Source: Hericium rajendrae
Lineage: Eukaryota; Basidiomycota; Agaricomycetes; Russulales; Hericiaceae
Assembly (NCBI GenBank): GCA_033439255.1
Contig: CM065878.1
Coordinates: 1,612,001 to 1,676,000 of the forward strand
Direction of reading: 5' to 3'
DNA length: 64,000 nucleotides
Of this stretch, positions 1 to 11,463 are shown in pieces. Position 1 is the first letter of the stretch, and each line of letters begins with the position of its first letter. The translations under genes and the position numbers were made by a program. The notes under the pieces are model-generated. The model made no database searches and was not told the origin of the DNA. It saw only the letters and a program-made list of their open reading frames with translations.

Positions 1-33
1 ATAACAAGCTTGTTCTGCGCAATGGCGTCCTAC

Positions 34-233
34 GGAGATCGATCAGCCTCAGATCTGCTAATTGCGGCGTTCCCGGCCGACGGAAGACTTACGTCGACGA
101 GCTGCTTGACGGACATTTCTCTAAGTTGGCGGGGGGTTGGGGTGGACGAGGACGGGGAAGAGGCTGAGAAGGAATACAGGATGGAAGCTGAGGAGAACGG
201 GCGGACGGCAGCCTTATAAATCCTCGGGAACAT
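34..233 (-). CDS. 5' exon of an unidentified, probably mitochondrial protein (partial)
   Basis: First exon of a gene that continues past the left edge. The start ATG at 233 opens a stretch rich in Arg, Ser and Ala with almost no acidic residues (MFPRIYKAAVRPFSSAS...), which looks like a mitochondrial targeting sequence. It is followed by a more ordinary protein segment with the motif RQLREMSVKQLVDVSL. A GTAGGA donor follows at about 33, and the frame reaches a stop if read through. The family cannot be named from this one exon. Its 5' end faces NIF3 across about 140 bases, so the two may share a promoter. Coding nature is inferred from composition and the splice donor. Confidence 0.5.
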
Positions 234-372
234 GGCACTGCAGGAATCTGAGAGGAATGGGAAGGCACGCGATGACGCGACCACCCTCCTCGGCCATGTG
301 ACCACCGCGACGCGTTGCTCAGCAAGCTATCCTCGTCCCACTGCTCTCCATAGTTCTCCATACGGTGCAAAC

Positions 373-1521
373 ATGTCCGTGACAAGGCTTATCACAAAGT
401 TGATGGAGCGGCTCGCTCCCCCCAGCCTCGCCGAGAGCTGGGACAACGTGAGCATTGCTAACAACCGCGTGACGATTGTAAGTACTGACGTCCATATGTG
501 CCCATCAGGTCGGATTGCTGCTAGGTCGCGCATATCCTGCTTCTCACGATCCCCAAAGTCTGAACCTCGACATGTACAGAGGCCCCCTTCCAGCCCCAGC
601 GTGATGTGCATAATATCTTGCTCACCATCGAGTGCGTCCCCCGACCCCGCATCTCGTCGATTAAGCCAATTAGCCCCACCCTACAGCCTAACCACCAAAG
701 TCGTCGACGAAGCCATCGCCCTCCCCGCCTCCGCCATCATCGCCTACCACCCGCCCATCTTCAAGCCCCTCCGCGCGCTCACGCTCGCCAACCCCCTGCA
801 GACGTCCCTCCTGCGCTGCGCCGCCGCCGGCATCTCCGTCTACGCGCCGCACACCGCGCTCGACAGCGTCTCGGGCGGGATCAACGACTGGCTCGCGCGT
901 GGCCTCGGCGCGGGCGAGGTGCGCGTGCTGCAGCCCGAGGGCGGCGTCGGTCGTGTCGTCATACTGCGCGAGAAAGTCAGCATGGGCGTGCTGCAGGAGC
1001 GCATCAAGCGCCATTTGCAGCTCTCGCATCGTGCGCTGTCCTGTTTGTTTCTACATCTGTGCTTGTGCTGAGGTGGTTGGGTTCTGTAGTGCAGGTCGCG
1101 CTTTCGGACGCGGATCCGGGGCAGGACGTCCAGTCCATCGCGATATGTGCGGGGTCTGGTGGCTCCGTGCTGGTTGGCGCGGACGCGGACGTCTACTGGA
1201 CGGGCGAGATGTCGCACGTAGGCGATTTTGGAATTGAACAGCGCACATGGTTGATATTTTCTTTCAGCACGAAGTCCTCGCCGCCGTTGCGGCTGGTAAA
1301 AACGTTGTCCTCTGTAAGCACTTCATCTGATGTGTCCCCATTGACAACCACTTATTCTGGTGACAGGCGGTCATACGAACACGGAACGCCCGTATCTTGA
1401 CACACTCGCTCAGTTGCTCGAGTCTAATCTCAAGGGCCTCGAAGGAGAAGACAAAGTGATTGCCGAGCAATTGCGTATCCATGTCAGCAAAAAAGATCGG
1501 CATCCTTTGGACATTGTATAG
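373..1521 (+). CDS. NIF3: NIF3-family (DUF34) metal-binding protein
   Basis: Complete NIF3-like protein in seven exons: 373-447, 509-524, 580-631, 687-1030, 1090-1217, 1268-1313 and 1367-1521. Joined, they read ESWDNVGLLLEAPFQ, then the family signature SAIIAYHPPIFKPLRAL, GISVYAPHTALD and, near the end, GHTNTERPYLDTLA. In this family the His/Asp/Glu residues of these motifs bind a two-metal centre; the cellular role remains poorly defined. The last residues are KKDRHPLDIV. The second exon is only 16 bases but restores exactly the conserved VGLLLE segment, so it is real. The last coding bases overlap a sequence that is duplicated at 3182-3362 (separate entries). Confidence 0.93.
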
Positions 1522-1650
1522 TGTCGCGTCGTGCATGAAAGACAAGATATGACAATAGATATTGCGTTGACTACCGTCTGAACACGGATGTGTTGGCAGT
1601 CATAGCAACACAGCTTAGCTGCAAAACGATAAGTGCCAACCTGCGCCGCC
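1481..1650 (+). repeat. Left copy of a duplicated NIF3/NUO49 junction
   Basis: This stretch aligns in the same orientation with 3182-3362. Shared landmarks in order are CATGTCAG, AAAAAGAT, AGATATTGC, GTCTGAACA/ATCTGAACA, GGATG, CAGTC, AACACAGC and AAACGATAAG. The left copy starts inside the NIF3 stop-codon exon and lacks about 32 bases present in the right copy, which there hold the last coding exon of NUO49. The copies are clearly diverged, so the duplication is not recent. Only the STAND-like gene lies between the two copies. Confidence 0.75.
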
Positions 1651-1842
1651 GAGCTAGTTACCAACGGGTGACCGTGGTAGGACGAGATGCACAGGTCTTT
1701 TGATGGTATTTCGATGCTGGATGGAGTGAGAGAATACATAGAAACTCTTGTCCGGGTTGTTTTCATGATGATGATTTTAGTGACATGATTTGCAATTTTC
1801 TGGGCTCGTTAGAAAAACGGCTAGATATGCTCTATTACACCG

Positions 1843-3027
1843 TTATAAACCACCATAATTATGAAGCCATGCCAACATAGTAAGATGACCATATTCGTAG
1901 CAACTCGTATATTGTAGCTCGTGTTTCCGTGCCCTATGCTCCTCTAATAAGTAGTTATAGGCTAACAGGTACAACCCCCTGTGCTCAGCCTGAATAACGT
2001 CGTCGCATAGGGTTTTAAGATAAGGATGAGTATATTGGGGACTAAAACAGTGGAGGGTGCTTTTTGGCTTGACGTCCGTGTCCCGCTTTATTTCTTCCAT
2101 TGTCAGGCCGCGGAATCGTGCATCAACGTTCTCGATATACTCGGCCTCGGGCATGAAATAGCCATCCTTATAATTCTGTGCATGGAAGCTGGAAAGATAA
2201 AAATGGGCGAATTTCAAAATACACTGTAACGAGTCTGGGGTCACTAACAGAATACCGTGGATCACTAATAAACTGACGTACTTCTTGTGTCGCAGAGAAC
2301 TCCGACGACAGAGTAGTAACACACCGATTGTTATAAATGAACTCGAGAGGCAATGAATCTTGGTCTGGATCACCCTCCCAGAGATAGCTCAGCCGCTGAG
2401 GCAGCTTTTTGACACAGCGATGGATCTCCATGACAAGCGCATACTGCTCGCGTGCGGCCAGCTGCACACAATCCAGCTGGTCTTTGGTCCGATCGACTTG
2501 ATCTGCGACCTGCTTCAGATGATCTCTACGCAGATACGTTCATTTCCAGTCAGTCACATCGGAGGGGGCGCACGTATTCACCCTTGTGCGAGCGTGAGTA
2601 GCGTATCCATCGCCTTGATCTGCTCCGAAAGCCGCAGACGCAGCGCGATGAGCTCGTCCTTCCTCAGCAGCATCCATCCGACTCTGCCCCACAGACTACT
2701 TGTTATCGAGCCACCATCCTTCGCAACAGCTTTGCGGCAAACCGAGATCCGCTCGTTTGCCTGCGTGAGGAGGCGCAGACAGACCTGCACAGCATGATAC
2801 AAGCCGTTCTCGACGGACTGGGAGAGGTGATTAGGACCATGGACAGACAACGTGCGCTGCGCGCTCGCGATAGTATAAACAAGGGTGTCGAGCTCCGCGA
2901 GCAAATCGCGGTACTCGGCAGACACGCCTTTGGTATCGCAGAATGCCTTGCGGACGCCGTTGGCGATTTGGAGGAGCGAGATGATATCGCCCAGCGAGCC
3001 GAATGTGAAAGCGACCACGGCGGTCAT
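1843..3027 (-). CDS. Small protein with a fungal STAND-type N-terminal helical domain
   Basis: Three exons can be joined: start ATG at 3027, an intron of about 70 bases near 2510-2580, and a second of about 105 bases near 2180-2285 with GTACGT donor and CACAG acceptor. The first exon (about 150 residues) begins MTAVVAFTFGSLGDIISLLQ and is helix-rich. This resembles the N-terminal domain that precedes NACHT or ubiquitin-like modules in many fungal proteins. The rest (about 170 residues) has an LPLEFIYNNRCVTTLSSEF segment and a Tyr/His-rich tail ending LAWLHNYGGL. No NTPase motif is seen. The gene is the only content between two copies of the NIF3/NUO49 junction, which suggests it was inserted there. 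Function unknown; family placement is inference. Confidence 0.6.
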
Positions 3028-3318
3028 GGTCGGGGAGATTGTGAGGCGCAGAGTCCTGAGTGTACGAAACGCTTATATGACTATCAGCCTCGTGGTGAGC
3101 ACAGGTCAGTGCTTCGGGCCTTCCAAAACCACTTATCGTCGAAGTGCTGAATCTAGGACGATATGGTCACATGAACAAGTACATGTCAGTAAAAAGATAG
3201 GCACAAGCAGTGGCTGGATAGTGCACAGAAAGATACGAAAATAAGATATTGCATTTGACTGCCATCTGAACATGGATGGGCTGACAGTCGTAACAACACA
3301 GCAAATACATTTCTAGTT

Positions 3319-5267
<1,949 letters not shown>

Positions 5268-5462
5268 GGGGGACGGTGACGAGGGAGGTTGCAATCGGAG
5301 GCTTGACGGCGTCGGCCAATGGCAATCGGCAGAATACGGAGATTCCCACGGGTGGCACGCGGGCCGGCGCCATCATGGTCGCGCTCATCCTCGCTCATCG
5401 CCTCGTGTAAGGCCGTCGTGCAGCAGTTCCAGTCGTCGTTGGCTTTTACCCTCCAGGACAAG

Positions 5463-6743
5463 ATGCACGCGCTGTGCGTGCTACTGTCATTAGTCTTACC
5501 ATATGCCATCGCCCAGACTGTCGCCGACGACAAGCCGTGTACCGCCCATGATGGAGACAGGTTCTACGACCTTACCCCGTTGCAGTCATCGTGAGTGGAA
5601 CTTACCTTTTCGCAGTACGCTCTCAGACCAGATTCTTAAAATTGTTACGGCTTTCTCGGTGCATTGGATTGAATTCTCAGTCCGCTGACCGTTAGGATTG
5701 TAGGACAGATTATGAGTTCACATCCCCAAGCGGCCAGAAGTTCTTCATCAACGTATGCAAGAGCGTGATGCACGAAACATGGAATATCGGCGTAGAGTCA
5801 GAGAAGGTCGCTGGCTTCATATCCAAAGAACACGGCGACTTTGCAATCGGGTGAGTGAGCCATCAGTCTACCCTACACAACCGACACCCAGAGCCTGACC
5901 AGCCGCAGAGCAGTCAATACGACTCTGCAAGTACGGGATAAACATCCCCTTCTCATCCTAACAGATGGTTCCCCGTGTCCGACCGCCGACCATATGCGCG
6001 CCACGACCGCCGTTCGATTTATTTGCGACACATCGGTATTCGGATCAGGTATGCCTAGCCTGTCTGTGTCCCGCAACACCTTTCATGCCGATCACATCCA
6101 GGATCCCCCAGCTTGTCGCACAATTGCCTCCTGAGGACGATGGAGCCTGCGCCTTCTTTCTGGAATGGCGCACGCATGTGAGCTCTCGTCGCAGACCGTC
6201 GATATCGCCGAAATCATAACTTTTACGTTTTCAGTATGCCTGTCCGGCGGGCGAAGAAGCTGGATTCTGGGGCGGACTGCTGGTCGGTCTGTCGATCACG
6301 TACGGATCTTGTGCTTCTTTGCAACCGGACAGACCTGGCTGAATCACGCGCTTGACAGATTGATCATCGTTCTGATGCTGGGTCTAGTCGGAGGGACGCT
6401 GTACAGACGCTACGTGCTGCAGCTGCGCGGGTTCGAGCAGATCCCACGCATATCCTTCTTCTCCTTCACCGATACGCTGAACGCCCTCCAGACGTGCGGT
6501 GATCGCCTGCTCGGCCGGCGCGGCGAGGCCTGGCACGAGAACTCGCAGTCGTGGACGGCGCGTGGTACAGGGCGGGGACGCGGGTTCGACAGACTGCCGA
6601 CCCTTCCAGAAGAGGAAGAAGCGATCATGGGAGGCGCGGATGAGCACCAGCACGAGCCCCCTGATGAGGGGCCCGCGCACGAGCATGGGGTCGAGGCGGG
6701 CGAGGCACCGACTCAAGGTGGGGATGGTGTTATCCGATTGTAA
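5463..6743 (+). CDS. Mannose-6-phosphate-receptor-like (MRH) single-pass membrane protein, Mrl1/Atg27 type
   Basis: The start gives a signal peptide (MHALCVLLSLVLPYAIAQ). The lumenal part has MRH-type motifs: CTAHDGDRFYDLTPL, DYEFTSPSGQKFFINVC, then SPQLVAQLPPEDDGACAFF and YACPAGEEAGFW. One membrane span follows (LIIVLMLGLVGGTLYRRYVL), then a cytosolic tail with RGFDRLPTLPEEEEAI, an acidic/hydrophobic stretch of the kind used in sorting. Five or six short introns join cleanly. Family members act as Golgi-to-vacuole or autophagy-related transport receptors; whether this is Mrl1 or Atg27 cannot be settled here. The tail ends in a His/Glu/Pro-rich low-complexity region. Confidence 0.8.
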
Positions 6744-8913
6744 TGCTAGAGCACCTTTCACCGATGCATGCTGGTCCGAGTGCCGTGCCCCTGCTCCTGT
6801 GACTGCAACTATTCAGTCGTCGAGCTGGCCTGGCCCCGGGGAAACTTGGGCAGGCACGGCGTGCGTTCTTGCGGCGTCGCTTCCCGGCAGAGGTCAGTCT
6901 TCTCCGACAGGTCGACTGCTGACGCGCGCGCGCGCATCTCGCGCCTCAATATATGCTTTCCATTCTGCGGGGATGGGTTCTTTCATCAGGCACGCGCAAA
7001 TCGCACCCCTCAAAACTCTCGTATGTATGCATATCCGGAAAACATGCTTGTTCTCGTCCTCGTGGCGGGTGATGCTTCGATAGGGCATGCAAGATCTAGC
7101 GACGAGAAGGACAGAAGATCTGGTATGTCCTCGCGGCATGTCATTCCACCCTGAAAGCTTAAGAGCTTCAAACTGTCTCACACAGATCAGCACTTATCAA
7201 GAGACTTATCTTTCGGTAAATGGCACTTGTCTTCATCACGCATCCTCCAGCATGAATGTCTGGATTGAGCGCGGCTGGACTCGACTGAGGTGAAGCGCTC
7301 ATATTTTGTTCCGAATAGCAAAAATAGACACGGTATGCCGCTTAGCAAAAGGCGGCGGAGACCTTGGAGGCACCTCTATGTTCCGGGTGTCTTTAATCTA
7401 TGAAAGCAATATTGTGGCGCACCCATGCACCCATCGGCGGCGCAACAATATACAAGGACCTCTATGTCTCCTCTCCCTCTTGCCCTGACCATTCCGGAAA
7501 CAAGAGATTGCCGCGATCGGCAACTCTCTCACCATTCCTGACGAAGCCCCACCACCTCATGCAACATTCACCCGTAACGGTCCGACAAGAGGTAGTTCTT
7601 CAAACTCGTCATGGAATGGAGACAGGCTATCAAGCTCTCGGCAACAAATGTCGTCGCGCTCTTGCTCTAGCACCTGAAAATTTTCTGGACGGATGTTGAC
7701 AGTTTGAGGCCTCCTCTTCCCTTTTGCCTACACTTACGTCGTTCCGGAGGACTAGTCCCGTCTCGGTCTTCAACGTCACTCTTCGTCCCTGGCCTTACCC
7801 GGCTCTGGTGCTTTTTGCAATGTCATTACACCCTGGCGCCGATGAAGGCATCAGGGACTTCCGCCCCTGCGTTCCGCATTGTGCAAACGTGCATACATCG
7901 CCCGCCCTAGTGCTCATCCAGAGTTTACTGCTTCTGCTCTTGGTGGTAGTGAGCTTGCCCAGACAGTTCAAGATGCTCAAGTTCACGTCATTATCATCGC
8001 AATCGTGCCGTCATTGCTGTCCAGTCTGGTCATAGTGCGCTTCTGCCGGTCTGACACACAGTGCGCAAGATTCGCGGCCTTCATGACCTTCCGAAGGACC
8101 GAGTATCATCCGCTGCGCGGGATTCACCCTCTGGATTCATTTTATTTCTATACGACTTTTGTCACGAGCGCTACTGCAGCATATATACGTTCGGAGCAGA
8201 CACTCATCTCCGCTGTCAGTGCCGCTGCGGAGCTAGCAGCAAATATCCGCGAAAGAAAGCCTCAGTAGATTGCATGGCAGCGCATCGATCTGTACTTTTT
8301 CTCATATAGCTCTGCCAACACCTCAGGTGGCATTTTTTGACACCGTTTCTTTCAGCGCGCACGCGTTCGGACTCTCCGACGACTCCGCGGCTGTCTTCGA
8401 CATTGCCAAACGGGCTGGCCGTTCGTCGTTGTCTCGAGATTCGGGCAAAAGTGTATAGAATGACAGGCGTACTTAAGCAGTTGGGGGTGATACTGCAGTC
8501 TGGTGCCTACCAGACCGAAGTTGAATACTCATCTGGATACAGCATTGAAGACCTGCAGTGTCGACGATTCAGACCTCCAGGCAAAACGCAGACACGTCAA
8601 CCGCACGCACGCCACGTACGTCTTCATATCTCGGCCTCGCGGCGTGAAATAAATTACAGACCGTACTTGGCTGGCACGTCACTACACCAGATTCATAGTG
8701 AGCAACAAGAGTTCAAATTCCCAATACCCAACAGCAATAAAGGCGATGTACTAACTGCGGAGTGCGACTAATGTAAAGGAATGCAAGGCGGTATGATGTG
8801 TACCCTACGACTACCCAAAGTTCATGATCATGCAGCTAAAATCCGGTCCCATAAACATGAATGTTCATCATAACTCACAGATGTCCGTGTGAAAGTCTGA
8901 ATGCAGAACTGTC
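6744..8913. other. Gene-poor interval of about 2.2 kb
   Basis: No recognisable gene. It holds several short open frames, the longest being 7879-8268 (+), a 129-codon frame with no family resemblance, followed directly by another short one (8270-8458). There is a CG dinucleotide run at 6921-6938 and an imperfect hairpin at 7409-7451. A decayed or species-specific gene or a non-coding transcript between 7.4 and 8.5 kb is possible, but nothing in the sequence proves it. Confidence 0.5.
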
Positions 8914-9665
8914 CTACAAAGCAATCACAGCCGCTCCAGCGATGGCGCCGAGCACCATAGCCCCCATCGTCCCCGTGTTTATGCCGAGGCCCTTGGCGGC
9001 GTTGAAGTTGGTGAGCGAGCTCGTGGGAGAGGAGGCTGATCCGCTTCCGGTCGCAGAGCCCGAGGATGCGGACGAAGTGCGTGCGCTCGAGGTGGCTGAA
9101 ACGGGCGAGGGAGGACGAGCCGGTAGCGCTGCTCACGGAACCAGTGCTCGAAGGGGAAGCCGTCGTGCTGACGGGAGGGGCAATGGCAAAGCCGCCAGTC
9201 TGAGCGAAAACATGGTTGACGTTGCTAGAATACACGTTGACTGTCAATGATACCTCACGCGAGCGTCATGGGGTTACTAACCTGATGTCCACAGCCTCCA
9301 ACGTGTAGCCGTCACTACTCAATAATGAGCATACAGGTTACTAATTTCGGATAGGAGCACAGCTTACCCAGGGGGCACGGCCGGAATCTGGATGGTGATG
9401 CTGCCGGAACCCGTCTGCACGTTGTTGGCAATTGCGAACGTATCGTGGAAGTCCGTGTTGGTGAACTCGAGGCTGAACACGGTGGGATCCCCGTCTGCTG
9501 TCGTCCAGGAGATGGTGGTGGTTCCACCTGACGACAGGTTTTCGGGGTGTTCAGAGTGAGAGCGGAGACCAAAGGAACAAGTGCGACGAGCGTGCTGCAA
9601 GGCCATTAGCGTGGAGCGAGCGGGCGACCAGCCGAATAGTGAACTGACCTGAGCTTGTAGAACAT
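8914..9665 (-). CDS. Ser/Thr-rich GPI-anchored cell-surface protein (Kre9/Knh1-like N-domain)
   Basis: Start ATG at 9665 begins MFYKLS; after the first intron the signal peptide continues TLVALVPLVSALTLNTP. The next domain reads SSGGTTTISWTTADGDPTVF, FHDTFAIANNVQTGSGSITI and, after two more introns, DGYTLEAVDISNVNHVFAQTG. This is the pattern of the Ser-Thr-rich GPI-anchored membrane family. A Ser/Thr/Ala-rich stalk follows, then a hydrophobic tail (MGAMVLGAIAGAAVIAL) that fits a GPI-attachment signal. One base appears to be missing at about 9546 (CCCC run) between NTP and ENLSSGG; both sides are conserved, so an assembly slip is likelier than a dead gene. Members sit at the cell wall or plasma membrane. 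A TATA box lies 110 bases upstream. Confidence 0.85.
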
Positions 9666-9776
9666 TTTGTGCAACGTTGTGAGAGCGGGTATAGGGGTAT
9701 GGGAAGGGTAGAGCAAGGGTAGAGGATGTGGTACGGGAACAAGAGAGAACGAAGCTTCTGGAACGGACCGAGTACG

Positions 9777-9784
9777 CCTTTATA
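9777..9784 (-). promoter_or_regulatory. TATA box of the GPI-anchored protein gene
   Basis: TATAAAGG on the minus strand, about 112 bases before the start codon at 9665, followed by a pyrimidine-rich leader. This is the usual spacing for strongly expressed fungal genes. Confidence 0.55.
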
Positions 9785-10125
9785 CCCACACGCCAGCCCA
9801 GCCGTCCGGGCATGGGAAGCCAGCCGCCACGGCAGCGCAGCACGTGACCGTATCTTGTCACATTTTTAGCTGTCTGGCCCGATTCGAATGGCCCGTGTCA
9901 AAACGGATCCCAGGCTATCACATAAGAAAAAAAAAAACACTGCACACCGCCGGACCAAGATTAGGTCCGTGCGCCATCTCTAAGAGGCGAGCTGAAGTCT
10001 GGTCCATTCTCATTAATGCCAAGTACGCAGCGCACGATCGCCGATTCTATTGAACTCGACAACATCACAATCCGCAGGAATGCAGAATGTTTGATATACG
10101 ATCAAATCGCAGGGCCCAACGTCGG
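9785..10125. other. Intergenic region between ATP23 3' end and the GPI-protein promoter
   Basis: Contains an A-run at about 9926-9938. No gene or RNA was recognised. Confidence 0.5.
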
Positions 10126-11036
10126 CTAATAGATCTGACAGAAGTTGTGAGCGATATCGCGTTATTCTCAGCTGCGCCTGGTAATACCTCGTCAAACGGC
10201 CGCGTATCGTTGAAGCAGCTCTCCCAGACCTCATTCACCGCACGTTCCGCACTCTGCTGGTCTGGACAGGCTTCATTCGCCATCACAGAGATGACTGCCC
10301 GCCTCCGTACACAAGTCTATGACGCATCAGTATGGGCCGGCAGATGAGACGAGACAGTTGCCGATGATAACAATGCTCACCTGATGCTGCTTCGAGAAGC
10401 CGAAGTTCAGACGGTCAAATTCCCGGCGTAATGAACAGTCCCCACTCAAGCTGTTCGCACGAATCTTCTCTAATATCAATATGACTCTAAGGGACAGTAA
10501 CGGCATGCGTACTTCGCTGCAGGCATGGTGTCGCAAGTTGTTCCAATCCACGTCGAATTTCGCGTGATCATACATATGAATCAGCTCGTGGACAATGGTC
10601 TGCTCCATATGTCTCTTGGTGACGTTGTTCCCTTGACACAGAACCACTATCCCGTGCGTAGCACTGAACCCACCAGCCCGCGACTGGCCACATGGAACGC
10701 ATGGCAGATGCTCTGGCCCGACGTTCAATCCAGCGATCTTGAGGTGCTTAAGCATGAAGACGACAGATGGACCTGTGGACAACCACATGATGAAACCGTT
10801 TGGCGCGGTAGAAGGAAAACGCACGATTACTGACTATAATTCATCAGTTCTTTCTTGTATTTCTCGCACCTTCCACGATGGATATCAAACACGGCCTGGT
10901 CGCGTTCTTCTGGAGTTATACCGTAGCCTGTTATGAAGCCAAATGTCTTGCGCCACTTCTCGAAGATCTTGTTGTTGGATGCATCGGAGGAAGAAGCAGA
11001 GGATGCGGCGTCATGTGAAGTAGACGGGGTATCCAT
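10126..11036 (-). CDS. ATP23: Mitochondrial inner-membrane metalloprotease ATP23
   Basis: Start ATG at 11036 begins [18 protein letters not shown], followed by [17 protein letters not shown]. The second exon carries [10 protein letters not shown] and the zinc site [16 protein letters not shown] (HExxH), then [15 protein letters not shown] and FGFSKQHQ. The last exons read [19 protein letters not shown] and finish RPFDEIY after a small final exon. ATP23 processes the Atp6 precursor and assists ATP synthase assembly in the intermembrane space. Length and motif order match the family, and the Ser-rich N-terminus is typical of fungal forms. A frame-shifting ambiguity was not seen. Divergent from the TPX2-like gene with 427 bases between starts. 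Confidence 0.95.
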
Positions 11037-11463
11037 GAAAGGTGCCCAAAGTCGCGAGAAGTCGTGGGTTTCCTGTAGAAAGCGAGATCAATCTGTGAGG
11101 CCGGCTGCACAGTAGGCGGGGTATGCTCGAGCTGGACCGCGACGTGAGCTGGATACGGAGTGATAAGATGGACAGCAGCTGAGAACTTCAAATTGCAGGG
11201 CGGTGGCGGTGCACAATTATAATAGGTAAGGCACTCGATCATGTGATGTTGTTCGCGTCGCGTTGGTGTGGCGCTCCTCCGACCTCCCTCCTCCGTCCGT
11301 CCGTCTTCAAGCGACTTATTCCCTAGAATATCCACCCTACGAGTCTCCTAACGAAGGTCAGCCTTTTCCTTGAACCTACTGATTGACGCTGACTTGTGTC
11401 TTCTACTCTAGATCTCCGACACCCTCAGCCCTCTGTCGTTGATCATCATCCTGCACAACCAAC
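11037..11463 (+). promoter_or_regulatory. Divergent promoter of ATP23 and the TPX2-like gene, with a probable leader intron
   Basis: The 427 bases between two start codons. Near the right end, AAG/GTCAGC at about 11356 and CTACTCTAG at about 11411 enclose 56 bases with a TTGAC branch-like site, so the TPX2-like transcript probably has a 5'-leader intron. A minus-strand frame at 10931-11335 overlaps this region but lacks any family features. Confidence 0.45.

Noticed and set aside
6921-6938. CG dinucleotide run as Z-DNA or a regulatory element
   Set aside because: Too short and not placed at a gene start; chance in GC-rich sequence.
10931-11335. 134-codon minus-strand frame upstream of ATP23
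   Set aside because: Lies in the divergent promoter; low-quality composition, no motif, and ATP23 already has a convincing start.
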